A stretch of 17,144 nucleotides of DNA, taken from Chrysochromulina parva (Eukaryota; Haptophyta; Prymnesiales; Chrysochromulinaceae). The notes beneath the pieces were generated by a model, which worked only from the letters and a program-made list of their open reading frames with translations, was not told where the DNA came from and searched no databases. Shown here piece after piece: positions 6,535 through 14,288 of this stretch (its first letter is position 1; each line of letters starts with the position of its first letter). The DNA lies in NCBI GenBank assembly GCA_002887195.1, contig PJAB01001113.1, forward strand, positions 1 to 17,144, in the 5' to 3' direction. The position numbers were made by a program, and so were the translations under genes.

Positions 6535-9264
6535 TCAGACGAGCTGGCCGTGCGCGCGCGCCTGTTCGATCAGTCGGTCGCACAGTTTGGTCGAGCGGTG
6601 GCGCTCGCGCACGGCGACCACCTCGGCCGCAAAGACGGGCGGGTCGAGGTTGAGCGCCACTTCGAGCACTGCGAACATGGCCTGCTGTATCTCGGGTGAA
6701 GGGTCGTCCAGGTGCACGAGCAGCCCACGCAGCAGGTACTGGTAGTTGGACTTGTCGAGGTTGTGCACGTCGTCCCACATGGGGGAGTACCTAGCGCTGC
6801 GCAGGTAGGCGACGAGTGTGCCGCACACCTGCAGGCGCACCACGTCGCTCGCGTCGTCGAGGCGCTTGAGCAACTCCGGATAGAGCTTTCGCATCCTTTC
6901 GTTCTCGAGGCCGCCCACGCCAAGCTTCGTGAGGGTCGCCTCAATGGCGACGCAGCCGAGACGGCGCGTCTCGTTGTTGTCGTCGTCGAGCGAGGAGGTG
7001 AGCACGGGCAGCGCCTCCTCGATCTGCGCCTTGAGCTGACCAGGCGTGAGTGCACGCAGCGGCAAGAGCTTGGCGATGCCCGCCATCGCCGCGAGACGCA
7101 CATGTTCAGCGGCCTTTCCCGAACGCCAGACGAGATTCGGGACGAGCATCGCCTGCAAGATCAGCTCTGCCCAGTCATCCAGATCTGGCGCGGTGCAGAA
7201 CGCCTCGGACGCAAGCAGGCTATTGAGCAGCGCTAGCCCCGTGCCGCGCAGCACCGGCTCTTGTTTCGGGTCGAGCACGTGCGCGAGCGCTGGTACGACG
7301 CCGAGCAGCTGCGACGCAGCCGTCGCGCCGTCGCACTGCCGAAGGAGGGCCTGGAGCAGGTGCCACTGGGGCGTGGCCGCCTGCCACTTGGCGAACGGCG
7401 CCGTGCTGGGCGCGTCCGTGCCGTCGCCCACAAGCTCGAGCACGAGGCGCGGCATGTGGTGTGCATGCAGCGGCGCGGTGTCCAGGTGGCCAGCGGCGGC
7501 GGCGAGCAGCACGAGAGCCTCGACGGCTCTGCGCTGGGCCTCGAAGCCGCGGCCTGCCGTCGAGGGCACCGCGGCGAGGCGCATCAGCGCACAGTAGAGC
7601 GAGTACGCCTGCGGGTCGGCGGCGCAGTCGGCCCCGGCTCGCCCTATCAGCGAGCGAAGGAAGCCGACGAGGCGCAGCTGGGTCGACGTATAAGTGGCGG
7701 CGCGATCGTCGTCGATGCCGGGCGGCTGCACGCAAAATGTGGGCATCGCCACCGCCGCGGTGAGTGCAGGCAGCTGCGGCCGCAGCGCTGCAGGCTCAGC
7801 GCCTGCTGAGAGCGCCGAGAGAATGCTCAAGCACATACCACGCTTGGCGACGACCGCGGTGTCGGAGCCTGCCTCAGGATCTGCCGAGTAGAGTTGCGAC
7901 ACGAGGAGAGGCACGTAGACGGCGGGCGCGCACGCCTCGCCGAGCAGGCACACGGCGCGGCGCACCGAGCGCTCCACCTCCTCGTCGTCGTCCTCAATCG
8001 ACTTGAGCAGAGCAGGCAGCATCGCGTCGAGGTGATCTGTGCATGCAGGCCCGGCATGCCACGTCACGCCGAGCAGCGTATGCGCCGCGCGCGCGCGCGT
8101 CTTGGCTGTCCAATCGCCAAGGTCGGCAAGTACCGGCGCGAGCAGCGCGCCGAGCTCGGAGGCGATCAACGCGGCGGACGGTGGGTGCGGCGCCGACGCG
8201 AACATCGTCCCTACGAGCAACTCTGCCGGCATGTGGGTGCTGCCCGCCGCGGCCGCGGCCGCGTACGCACTGGCCGCGGTGGCGGCGTCGGCGGCCCTCT
8301 TGGCGGCGCTGTCTTTGGGCCCCGTGCCGCTGCCGCCGCTCGCCGCCACGGCCGCCACAGCCACGTCGTCCGAGATGTCGAGCGGCGGCACCTCCGACTC
8401 GTCAGCCGCGAAAAGGTCGCCGAGGCGCTCAAGGGCGAGGCGCGCCTGGCGTTGGATACCTTCAACCTCGTCGCTGAGCGCACAGAGGAGCAACGGCAGC
8501 AGACGCGCCGCGTGCCGCCGCTTCTGCGGTAGCCGCGCCAGCAGCTCCGCTAGTGCCGCCACCGCCTGCTCGCGCACCGCAGGTGCGCGATCGACCGTGA
8601 TGAGCGAGATCTGAGGTGACGCGTCGCTCAGCACCGATGGCTCGTGCAGGATGAGGCTGAAGAGCGCCTCGGTGGCCCCGGAGCGCACGCGCGAGTGCTG
8701 ATGCGCGAGCGCCGGCGAAAGGCCGAAGATCAGCCCCTTGCAGTGCGGCCCAAGATGCGACGCAACAGCGCCGCCGAGCGCCACCGCGATCGAGCAGCCC
8801 TCTTTCTTCGCGTCCGGGAAGGGATCAGCGAAGGCCATGACGAGGATCTGCACAATCTCCGGCAGGTGCGGCGCGAGCGCTGCACCGCACCGCGGCACGA
8901 GTGCCGCCACCAGTTTCAGCAGCTGCAGGCGCAACTCCTCCGCGACCTCTGCGATGGGGTTGGTGCCCACCCGCGCGTGGATGGCCGGGATGAGCCACGG
9001 AAGAGTGCCGAGCACCGTCACTTCGGGGAGCTCAGCGAGCAAATCGGACGCGAGCGTGATCGCGAGCTCGCGATTTTTCTCCACCTGGTCAGCAAACAGC
9101 TTGAGCGCCGGAGCGCGCAGCTGGTCAGTCCAGAGCGGCGCCAGCACGTCGGGCGGCGTGCCGGCGCCAGCGAGCTTGCAGAGCTTCTCGAGCGCACGCT
9201 TGCGTGACTGACGATTGTCGTCGGCGAGCATGTTGAGATCGCGTTGCGTGACCAGCTCGGACAT
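6535..9264 (-). CDS. DNAAF5: Dynein axonemal assembly factor 5 (HEATR2)
   Basis: A 909-residue protein made almost wholly of HEAT-type helical repeats, close to the length of animal DNAAF5/HEATR2 (about 855). DNAAF5 acts in the cytoplasm, helping to preassemble outer and inner dynein arms before transport into cilia. The N-terminus RDLNMLADDNRQSRKRALEK (8-27) and the C-terminus DDVHNLDKSNYQYLLRGLLV (831-850) followed by HLDDPSPEIQ are the segments I recognise as characteristic. The end, VAVRERHRSTKLCDRLIEQA, also fits. An Ala/Gly-rich, probably disordered insertion at about 303-346 interrupts the repeat series and accounts for much of the extra length. The start at 9264 leads directly into the conserved N-terminus. 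The gene is convergent with the HPF gene. Its presence implies a motile flagellum. Confidence 0.88.
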   Translation of the reverse strand: MSELVTQRDLNMLADDNRQSRKRALEKLCKLAGAGTPPDVLAPLWTDQLRAPALKLFADQVEKNRELAITLASDLLAELPEVTVLGTLPWLIPAIHARVGTNPIAEVAEELRLQLLKLVAALVPRCGAALAPHLPEIVQILVMAFADPFPDAKKEGCSIAVALGGAVASHLGPHCKGLIFGLSPALAHQHSRVRSGATEALFSLILHEPSVLSDASPQISLITVDRAPAVREQAVAALAELLARLPQKRRHAARLLPLLLCALSDEVEGIQRQARLALERLGDLFAADESEVPPLDISDDVAVAAVAASGGSGTGPKDSAAKRAADAATAASAYAAAAAAGSTHMPAELLVGTMFASAPHPPSAALIASELGALLAPVLADLGDWTAKTRARAAHTLLGVTWHAGPACTDHLDAMLPALLKSIEDDDEEVERSVRRAVCLLGEACAPAVYVPLLVSQLYSADPEAGSDTAVVAKRGMCLSILSALSAGAEPAALRPQLPALTAAVAMPTFCVQPPGIDDDRAATYTSTQLRLVGFLRSLIGRAGADCAADPQAYSLYCALMRLAAVPSTAGRGFEAQRRAVEALVLLAAAAGHLDTAPLHAHHMPRLVLELVGDGTDAPSTAPFAKWQAATPQWHLLQALLRQCDGATAASQLLGVVPALAHVLDPKQEPVLRGTGLALLNSLLASEAFCTAPDLDDWAELILQAMLVPNLVWRSGKAAEHVRLAAMAGIAKLLPLRALTPGQLKAQIEEALPVLTSSLDDDNNETRRLGCVAIEATLTKLGVGGLENERMRKLYPELLKRLDDASDVVRLQVCGTLVAYLRSARYSPMWDDVHNLDKSNYQYLLRGLLVHLDDPSPEIQQAMFAVLEVALNLDPPVFAAEVVAVRERHRSTKLCDRLIEQARAHGQLV

Positions 9265-9696
9265 GAGGCGGCGTTGGTTGCGAGGAGTGTGGACCGACCA
9301 CGGAGGCCGTTGGGAAGAGGTCAGACAGCAAAAAAGGTCAGCCTCAAATGCAAGCTCACGAAAACGAAAGTAAATACTACCGACCCGCTGCGCTCCTGGG
9401 CGTCCGTAGCCGCCCTGACGCTCGCAGCTGCATACCGGTAACCCTCATGCTCACATGCTCTAGGCCGTTGGAGGTCCCTCGGCGGTAGACGAGGGACCCA
9501 CCTCAGTATGCACCATCCGACCATCGCATGGCATGCACCGAAGCACCGATGCTCGCACAAGTACCTCGGCCTCCCATCTTGGCCCATGCTCGCCCTTCTA
9601 CATGTAAGCATATTACACCTGACCTGGACACGCAGCGATCAAGCGCCTGCATATCAATGGACGGTCGAGCAGTGCTTCCTCCTATCTACTAGCTCC
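9265..9696. other. Spacer between two minus-strand genes
   Basis: This is the upstream region of DNAAF5 and the downstream flank of the lumenal-protein gene, both on the minus strand. A perfect 9-bp stem, GGTCCCTCG (9473-9481) with CGAGGGACC (9490-9498) around an 8-base loop, is the only clear structure. GCATGGCATGC-type sequence occurs near 9526-9536. No core promoter motif was recognised for DNAAF5. The GC content falls just upstream of it, with an A-rich patch near 9329-9375. Confidence 0.55.
9473..9498. other. Perfect 9-bp hairpin in intergenic DNA
   Basis: GGTCCCTCG and CGAGGGACC pair exactly around GCGGTAGA. It lies about 200 bases past the stop of the lumenal-protein gene and about 210 bases before the DNAAF5 start. 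A transcript from either could contain it. Its function is unknown. Confidence 0.5.
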
Positions 9697-10503
9697 TCAA
9701 AATTGGTGGTCTACCAGCCTGGAGAGATCGGTCGTGAGCTTCACGAGGCTCTGGGCCGCGGGGCTCGCCTCTCTCTTCCTTGCGTGGCTTTCCAGCGCAC
9801 TGAGCGAGCTCTTCAGTTCTTTCTTGCCCTCGACGCTCACTGTTGCGCGATCGAGCGCAGCCGCGTCCAGCGCCTCGATCGTCTTCTCAATGTCACCAAA
9901 TTGGTTGCCTCTAGCCATCCCTATCATCTTGGCCGCCAGCTCGATCAGATTTCGCAAGTCATCATTATCAGTGTCGAGCCTGGCCACTCCGAGCGTTATG
10001 ATCGCCCTACCCAGCTGCATATTCTCAAAGGCACTGATGGGTTCTTTCGGCTCGAGGCACACGTCCTCTCGACCAGCAGCGACTGCCTCGCACGTGCTCG
10101 CCATCGCACCCGTCGGTCGGATTGGAGCGGAGCCAAGCTTAGCGATGGCTGGCGGCGCTTGCTGCGCGGCATCGCCGTTGCTCAACCAGGCTCTCACCGT
10201 TGGAGCTTCTGTGGATGCCATCAATATTGCCATGACGATGGCCAATGAGAATTGCTTTGGGAAGACCACGTACGAAACCCCTGCGTCCTTTTCCACAGTC
10301 CGGGCAGAACTGGTCGGCTCTACAACGCCACGTAGCTCCTCCGTCGCTGTCGCAGCGGCTGCTGTCTTCGTGCCCTCCAGCACCAGTACCGGAGATGGGC
10401 ATCGGCGTGAAATGTGTAGCAATGGCAGCCTCAGCGCCTGCACCAGCGTGAAGCACTGCGCCGTCGGTGTCGTCAGCATCGCAAGTTGCAGCACGGAAAA
10501 CAT
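9697..10503 (-). CDS. Thylakoid-lumen helical protein, family unknown
   Basis: A 268-residue protein with what looks like a three-part targeting sequence. The first part is a signal peptide (MFSVLQLAMLTTPTAQCFTL, from residue 1). Next is a Ser/Thr/Arg-containing transit region (about 24-85). Then a second hydrophobic segment, FSLAIVMAILMA, ends in APTVRA and WLSNG (about 85-107), which fits a Sec-type thylakoid-transfer signal because no twin arginine precedes it. The mature part (about 160 residues) has two nearby cysteines (138 and 149) that could form a disulfide. It continues as predicted amphipathic helices to the end. PsbQ and Psb31 lumenal proteins are four-helix bundles with similar targeting, but no diagnostic residue is seen, so that link is a guess. 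The start at 10503 was preferred to an in-frame ATG at 10674 because it places the signal peptide at the N-terminus. Confidence 0.7.
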   Translation of the reverse strand: MFSVLQLAMLTTPTAQCFTLVQALRLPLLHISRRCPSPVLVLEGTKTAAAATATEELRGVVEPTSSARTVEKDAGVSYVVFPKQFSLAIVMAILMASTEAPTVRAWLSNGDAAQQAPPAIAKLGSAPIRPTGAMASTCEAVAAGREDVCLEPKEPISAFENMQLGRAIITLGVARLDTDNDDLRNLIELAAKMIGMARGNQFGDIEKTIEALDAAALDRATVSVEGKKELKSSLSALESHARKREASPAAQSLVKLTTDLSRLVDHQF

Positions 10504-10916
10504 GCGCAAGTCGGCAAGGCGAGAGGGTCCTCCTCCCGACGCCCTCTTTTTGTCGGGCGCCGACCGCCGACCCGCGAGTCTCGTCGATCGGCTTGATGAG
10601 AATCGGCACTCAGATTCCCGTGACCGCGGTTTTTGGACCCCCCAACCTCTACCCGAAATTGCCTCCTCACACACTGCTCACACGCGCCGGCGCCGTCGCT
10701 CCGAGGCAAGCAAGCTACGGTAGTTAGTCGAAACAACACTTTTTACCGGTACTAAACAAGCGCAATCGAATACCCCTGTAGCCAGTAGAGTAGGTGGGCG
10801 GAGAGGATGGTATGTGTGCCCAAACCGGTTGCTTGCTTGCTTGCTACTTGCTTGCTTGGAGGCGAGATACGCATTCATTCACAGCATAACTGTGCACACC
10901 CTCCCCCTCTTTCGAC
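10504..10916. promoter_or_regulatory. Divergent promoter region
   Basis: The lumenal-protein gene (-) and the TylF-like gene (+) are read away from each other, so this 413-base region should contain both promoters. A TTGC/GCTT tetranucleotide microsatellite lies at 10829-10859, about 60-90 bases upstream of the methyltransferase ATG, with one interruption near 10845. A pyrimidine-rich stretch (CCCTCCCCCTCTTTCG, 10899-10914) leads into that ATG. GGACCCCCCAAC at 10635-10646 also occurs at 650-661. No TATA box is evident. Confidence 0.5.
10829..10859 (+). repeat. TTGC tetranucleotide microsatellite
   Basis: Four TTGC units (10829-10844) are followed by a short interruption and then a further CTTGCTTGCTTG run. 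It is located in the divergent promoter region, so length changes there could alter spacing of promoter elements. Confidence 0.85.
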
Positions 10917-11693
10917 ATGCGACCCGACCACACTCCCTTCGTTCGCGCAAACCTCGTCTCCGTCCCGCGCGTCAATTCCTCTGGCCTAAGCGTGCAGTCT
11001 GCACGGCTGGCCCATCTCGAGTACGCGCTGGGAGCCGTCCCGCCTTCGTTGTGGCAGCAGACCCACCTCTTCCTTGAGTTCGGCGTCCGCAAGGGCTTCA
11101 GCATAAACCACTTGGCGAACATAACAAGGACCTTTACATGGCATGGATTTGACTCCTTCAATGGATTGCCACCTGCAACCTCCAGCGATGCGACCCGACG
11201 GTCCATCCATTGGAATTCCGGCACCTATTCGACGCATGGGCGCCTTCCGTTGGTGCTACCCAATGTGCGCTTGCACGCAGGTTGGTTCAATGAGACAGTG
11301 TACGCCTTCCTAGGGTCGGTTGAGGGCCAGGGCGCGCCGCTGGCTTTTGCGCACTTTGATGCCGATCTTTATGACTCAACCGCGACCGTGCTAACCTTGC
11401 TCGCCCGCTCCTGCCGGCTACGAGTCGGGAGCGTGCTTGCGTTTGACGAGCTGTTCGGATCTCCAGCAGTGGAGCAGCATGAGTGGCGTGCGCTCAACGA
11501 CGTGGCACGCCGATGGGGACTGCAGTTTCGCTTTCTAAGCTACATGGCGCACGAAAAAACCGCCTTTGGCCGTGCTGCAGTGCAGCTCACGCACGTGGAG
11601 GACAGATGTGCACGTAACGCGATGGTTCCGAATGGTTGGGCCCCCAAAGCCCCAACCAAACTGATGTTTAATAATAAGGCGTTGAGCACGTAG
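10917..11693 (+). CDS. TylF/MycF-like SAM-dependent methyltransferase
   Basis: A 258-residue class I methyltransferase of the TylF (macrocin O-methyltransferase) type. Motif I is LFLEFGVRKGFSINHLA (51-67), the SAM-binding glycine loop. The next conserved segment is WHGFDSFNGLPP (75-86), in which the acidic residue after the second strand would contact SAM. The metal- and catalysis-associated region is LAFAHFDADLYDSTATVLTL (142-161), followed by GSVLAFDELFG (171-181). Bacterial TylF and MycF methylate sugar hydroxyls. Eukaryotic relatives are often unassigned, so the substrate here is unknown. No signal peptide or membrane segment is seen, suggesting a cytosolic protein. An in-frame stop at 10887-10889 makes this ATG the first possible start. 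The gene is divergent from the lumenal-protein gene with no functional link apparent. Confidence 0.85.
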   Translation: MRPDHTPFVRANLVSVPRVNSSGLSVQSARLAHLEYALGAVPPSLWQQTHLFLEFGVRKGFSINHLANITRTFTWHGFDSFNGLPPATSSDATRRSIHWNSGTYSTHGRLPLVLPNVRLHAGWFNETVYAFLGSVEGQGAPLAFAHFDADLYDSTATVLTLLARSCRLRVGSVLAFDELFGSPAVEQHEWRALNDVARRWGLQFRFLSYMAHEKTAFGRAAVQLTHVEDRCARNAMVPNGWAPKAPTKLMFNNKALST

Positions 11694-12103
11694 ATAGGTG
11701 GATACTTCAGAGTGGCGGGGGGGGTGTAGCGCTGTAACACCCGATAGCGTGCACCCCGCAGACGTCCGGTCATACCAATCGTAGCACGCGCGGTGTCGGC
11801 TCGGGGGCCTCGGCACGGCTGGCCCGTGACCCGCCACGACGACCAGCAGCGAGCAGGACGCGGCGGAACGACAGGCGCTCAGCTGGCCGGTCACACGTCA
11901 CACGATAGCGCGAGACCGGACACTATGATAGGACAGGAGCGTTGTCAAGCGTGCAAGCAGAAGATACTGTACTAACAGTGCGGCCCCGCCGAACCCGCAT
12001 CTTCGGCACCTCTCGCCACGGGTGCAGTTTGTAGAGAGGCGGCCGCAAGCGGCAAGAGCGACAACGACAGCAGAGTTATGTTGACGGTTGACAATGCAAT
12101 AAA

Positions 12104-12298
12104 CCCACTCCCTCCTCCCCCGTCGCCCCACCCCACACCTGATGCCTATCACAATCCCAAGGGCACAATCCCACCGGGTAGTTTGGGTTTCCCGGTAGTA
12201 TTCAACTATTTATATGGATAGGACCAGCGAGCAGCACCCCCAGGGAGAGGGACCAGCGGACCACCCTGTGTGCTGAGGGGGAGAGAACGACCTCACTA
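12104..12298 (+). promoter_or_regulatory. Shared upstream module, copy A
   Basis: This ordered set of motifs is found again at 13796-13950. It comprises a C-rich tract ending CACACCTG (12104-12141), TGCCTATCACAATC (12143-12156), an ACAATCCC..CCGGGTAG segment (12165-12181), CCAGCGAGCA (12223-12232), CACCCTGTGTGCTG (12262-12275) and GGAGAGAACGACCTCACTA (12280-12298). Copy A has about 40 extra bases, including a second CCCGGTAG (12191-12198) and a TATA-like patch. It ends 122 bases before the ATG at 12421. A further shared 12-mer, CGCGACGAAACT, lies at 12334-12345. Confidence 0.7.
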
Positions 12299-12348
12299 CT
12301 GGTACCCGGTAGCGAAATTTGGCAGTGTCGACGCGCGACGAAACTTGA

Positions 12349-12365
12349 CCCACACCTTGTGTGGG
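12349..12365 (+). promoter_or_regulatory. Small hairpin in the FDXACB1-like leader
   Basis: CCCACAC (12349-12355) and GTGTGGG (12359-12365) form a perfect 7-bp stem with a 3-base loop, 55 bases before the ATG at 12421. It would be stable if transcribed. The role is unknown. Confidence 0.35.
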
Positions 12366-12420
12366 CTCCTCGCGATCATGCAGGGCGGCAAGCGCCACGA
12401 GCACTCTCCTCGGCCGCCGA

Positions 12421-13587
12421 ATGTTCAATCTCCTCGACCTGGGGCTGCTACCCGCTGCCGCTGCAGCTTCGGGCGTGGCCTCACGACTGCCGAGAGTGCT
12501 CGTCCTCGGCGATGCCGATTTCGCATACGCTCATGCGCTCGCACGGCGGCTTGGTTCGGCAGCAGCAATCACGGCGACAGCCTTTGAGGACGAGGACTCG
12601 TTGCTCGTGCGCTATCCGCACGCGGCTTCGACCATGGAGGCGTTGCGTTCCATGGGAACCACCGTGCGCTGCGGTGTGGATGCACGGCGGCTGGAGACAC
12701 TAGCTGCAGAAGAGGCTGCCTCCGTGGCTATGCCAATGCAGTGGGAGCGTGTCGTGTTCAACCTGCCGCAGTCGCCTGCCGAGCCGAAGGCGCGCAACCA
12801 GATACAGCGGCATCGCACGCTGCTCCGCGAGTTGTGCGTGTCGTGCGCCGCACACCTTGCGCCGCACGGTGAGTTGTGGATCACGTTGCTCTCTGGGCAG
12901 GGCGGCACGCCACTCGACCCAATCCAACGCTCCTCACCAGGCGACACGTGGCAGCTGCAAGAGCAGGCAGCTTGTGCCGGGCTGCTGGTGCGTGCCGTCG
13001 AGAGCATCGACCTTGGAGCGCTCGAGGCCGCCGGTTATTCACCCACCGGCCGGCGCGCCAACCAGCCTCTCGGCGTGCGACGTAAAGCCAAGGGCCTCGT
13101 GTTGCACGTGATGACGGCCGCACGCCCCGCCGACGGCGAGGATGCGCCGCGCTCGGTCGCGCCGCTCGAGTGGACGCTTGATAACTCGTTCTGGCTCGGC
13201 GGTGGCGGTGCTACCGCCTCCGCCTCCGCCCCCACCGAGGAGGAGGAGCCCGACCCGGCGGAGTTGCTCGAGCGCTGTCGCGAGGCGCTCGGCTCGCTGG
13301 GCGCGCACGCGCTGGCTGCGGAGCCGTCGCTCATCGACAAGTACACTGAGCCCTCCTCGGGCCGGCGCGCGCGCACATTCCGCTTCATATACCGCTCGAG
13401 CGTCTTGCCACTGTGTCGGGAGCGCGCGTTGGTGCTCAACGCGCAGGTCTGTGCGGCCCTTGCATGCGGGTACGGGGGGGCGGCGCGGCTCGAGACTCGC
13501 ATCCCCTCGCAGGAAGCGATCGAGCGGTTGAGTGGTGACGAAGGAGAAGAGGGCGCTGCGGCGGCGACGACCGGGGATCGAACGTGA
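12421..13587 (+). CDS. FDXACB1: BMT5-like methyltransferase fused to FDX-ACB domain
   Basis: A 388-residue two-domain protein with the architecture of animal FDXACB1. The N-terminal half resembles yeast BMT5 (25S rRNA m3U methyltransferase; DUF2431). It has RVLVLGDADFAYAHALA (25-41) as the SAM loop, WERVVFNLPQ (108-117) where BMT5 proteins have FNFPH, and GELWITLLSGQ (150-160). The C-terminal half is a ferredoxin-fold anticodon-binding domain as in phenylalanyl-tRNA synthetase beta/mitochondrial forms. It opens with PLEWTLDNSFWLG (248-260) and has SLIDKYTEPSSGRRARTFRF (303-322) followed by IYRSS. An RNA methyltransferase role is inferred from the domains; FDXACB1 itself is uncharacterised. 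An in-frame stop at 12346-12348 and the lack of an earlier in-frame ATG set the start at 12421. The acidic tail is probably disordered. Confidence 0.85.
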   Translation: MFNLLDLGLLPAAAAASGVASRLPRVLVLGDADFAYAHALARRLGSAAAITATAFEDEDSLLVRYPHAASTMEALRSMGTTVRCGVDARRLETLAAEEAASVAMPMQWERVVFNLPQSPAEPKARNQIQRHRTLLRELCVSCAAHLAPHGELWITLLSGQGGTPLDPIQRSSPGDTWQLQEQAACAGLLVRAVESIDLGALEAAGYSPTGRRANQPLGVRRKAKGLVLHVMTAARPADGEDAPRSVAPLEWTLDNSFWLGGGGATASASAPTEEEEPDPAELLERCREALGSLGAHALAAEPSLIDKYTEPSSGRRARTFRFIYRSSVLPLCRERALVLNAQVCAALACGYGGAARLETRIPSQEAIERLSGDEGEEGAAAATTGDRT

Positions 13588-13795
13588 GAACCCCAGCGAG
13601 CGAGGAAAGGTGTGGCACGGGAACCCCCTGGAGCATGGGTCAGTAGGCGGAAAAAAAGGCGAACCAATTTCGGATCCGTCTCGTTACATGCAACATCGTA
13701 AATCGATGCAGACCCTTTGCACTCTGCTCACCAAATGCGAGCGCCTCCCCGGCGGAACGCCAAAATCGCGAACCCCTGCGTTCGTATAGGGTCAC

Positions 13796-13950
13796 TTCCC
13801 CCTCGCCCCTCCCCTCGCCCCTCTCCCCTCACACCCGCCCGCACCTCGAGGTGCCACCTGTGAGTGCCTATCACAATCGACAATCCCGCCCGGTAGAGGG
13901 CAGCGAGCACCAGAGATCACCCTGTGTGCTGGGAGAGACCGACCTCACTA
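13796..13950 (+). promoter_or_regulatory. Shared upstream module, copy B
   Basis: This matches copy A (12104-12298) in motif order. It has a C-rich tract (13796-13850), CACCTG (13855-13860), TGCCTATCACAATC (13865-13878, identical), GACAATCCCGCCCGGTAG (13879-13896), CAGCGAGCACC (13901-13911), CACCCTGTGTGCTG (13918-13931, identical) and GGAGAGACCGACCTCACTA (13932-13950, 18 of 19). The shared CGCGACGAAACT recurs further downstream at 14132-14143. Copy B ends 338 bases before the kinase ATG. It is more compact than copy A and lacks the TATA-like patch. Confidence 0.7.
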
Positions 13951-13976
13951 GCGGGATTGAGTAGCCCGAGCGAGCG

Positions 13977-14199
13977 AGTACTCAGTACTTGTGTTGACCG
14001 AGGGAGCGGAGCCGTCCTTTGTAGAGACGGTGCGACCGCGGGCCACACATACCGGCCCAAGGCAACTCATGAGTGAGCGAGTGAATTACATGTAATCCCC
14101 CAACCAAATGTAGTGGTGAGCGCGGGTGGACCGCGACGAAACTGACTAACTCGTGTGCTGAAAAACGCGAAACGGCGAAATGCGTTCCTGCAACGCATT
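13977..14199 (+). promoter_or_regulatory. Cluster of perfect palindromes in the kinase leader
   Basis: Four exact inverted repeats lie within about 220 bases: AGTAC-TCA-GTACT (13977-13989), ACTCATGAGT (14065-14074), ATTACATGTAAT (14085-14096) and AATGCGTT-CCTGC-AACGCATT (14179-14199). The last is flanked by direct copies of CGGCGAAA (14173-14180, 14201-14208). The first three are dyad sites of the size bound by dimeric transcription factors. The fourth would make an RNA hairpin 90 bases before the ATG. Function is inferred only. Confidence 0.45.
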
Positions 14200-14288
14200 C
14201 CGGCGAAACGCGAGCGCGAAGCCACAACGTCAAGAGGCGTGTTCCTCCAGTCACTCACGTCAATACTCGTCCAGCGACTCGTCAGAGC

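Larger units (their letters stand above)
11694..12420. other. Spacer and leader before the FDXACB1-like gene
   Basis: The first part is the 3' flank of the methyltransferase gene. No gene is supported: open frames on both strands lack recognisable content. From 12104 the sequence enters a C-rich tract and the shared upstream module (listed separately), then a leader with a small hairpin. A short AT patch, CAACTATTTATATGGATAGG (12203-12222), sits inside the module copy and could act as a TATA-like element; the copy upstream of the kinase lacks it. Confidence 0.55.
13588..14288. other. Spacer and leader before the NEK kinase gene
   Basis: This contains the 3' flank of the FDXACB1-like gene (no clear processing signal), a pyrimidine-rich tract, the second copy of the shared upstream module and a palindrome-rich leader, the last three listed separately. 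No gene is supported. The kinase reading frame is open upstream from a stop at 14082-14084 but has no ATG before 14289. Confidence 0.6.

Noticed and set aside
6199..6778. Several open frames on both strands near the DNAAF5 3' end
   Set aside because: They overlap the convergent flank or the DNAAF5 coding region, are Arg/Pro/Ala-rich and match nothing. This is typical of chance open frames in GC-rich DNA.
9734..10723. 329-codon plus-strand frame over the lumenal-protein gene
   Set aside because: The minus-strand frame has a coherent targeting sequence and helical mature protein. The plus-strand product is Ser/Ala-rich, with no recognisable domain, and reads as its shadow.
12361..12420. Upstream extension of the FDXACB1-like protein by 20 residues
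   Set aside because: The extension begins with GTG, not ATG, and is closed by an in-frame stop at 12346-12348. The ATG at 12421 is the first usable start in a nuclear gene.
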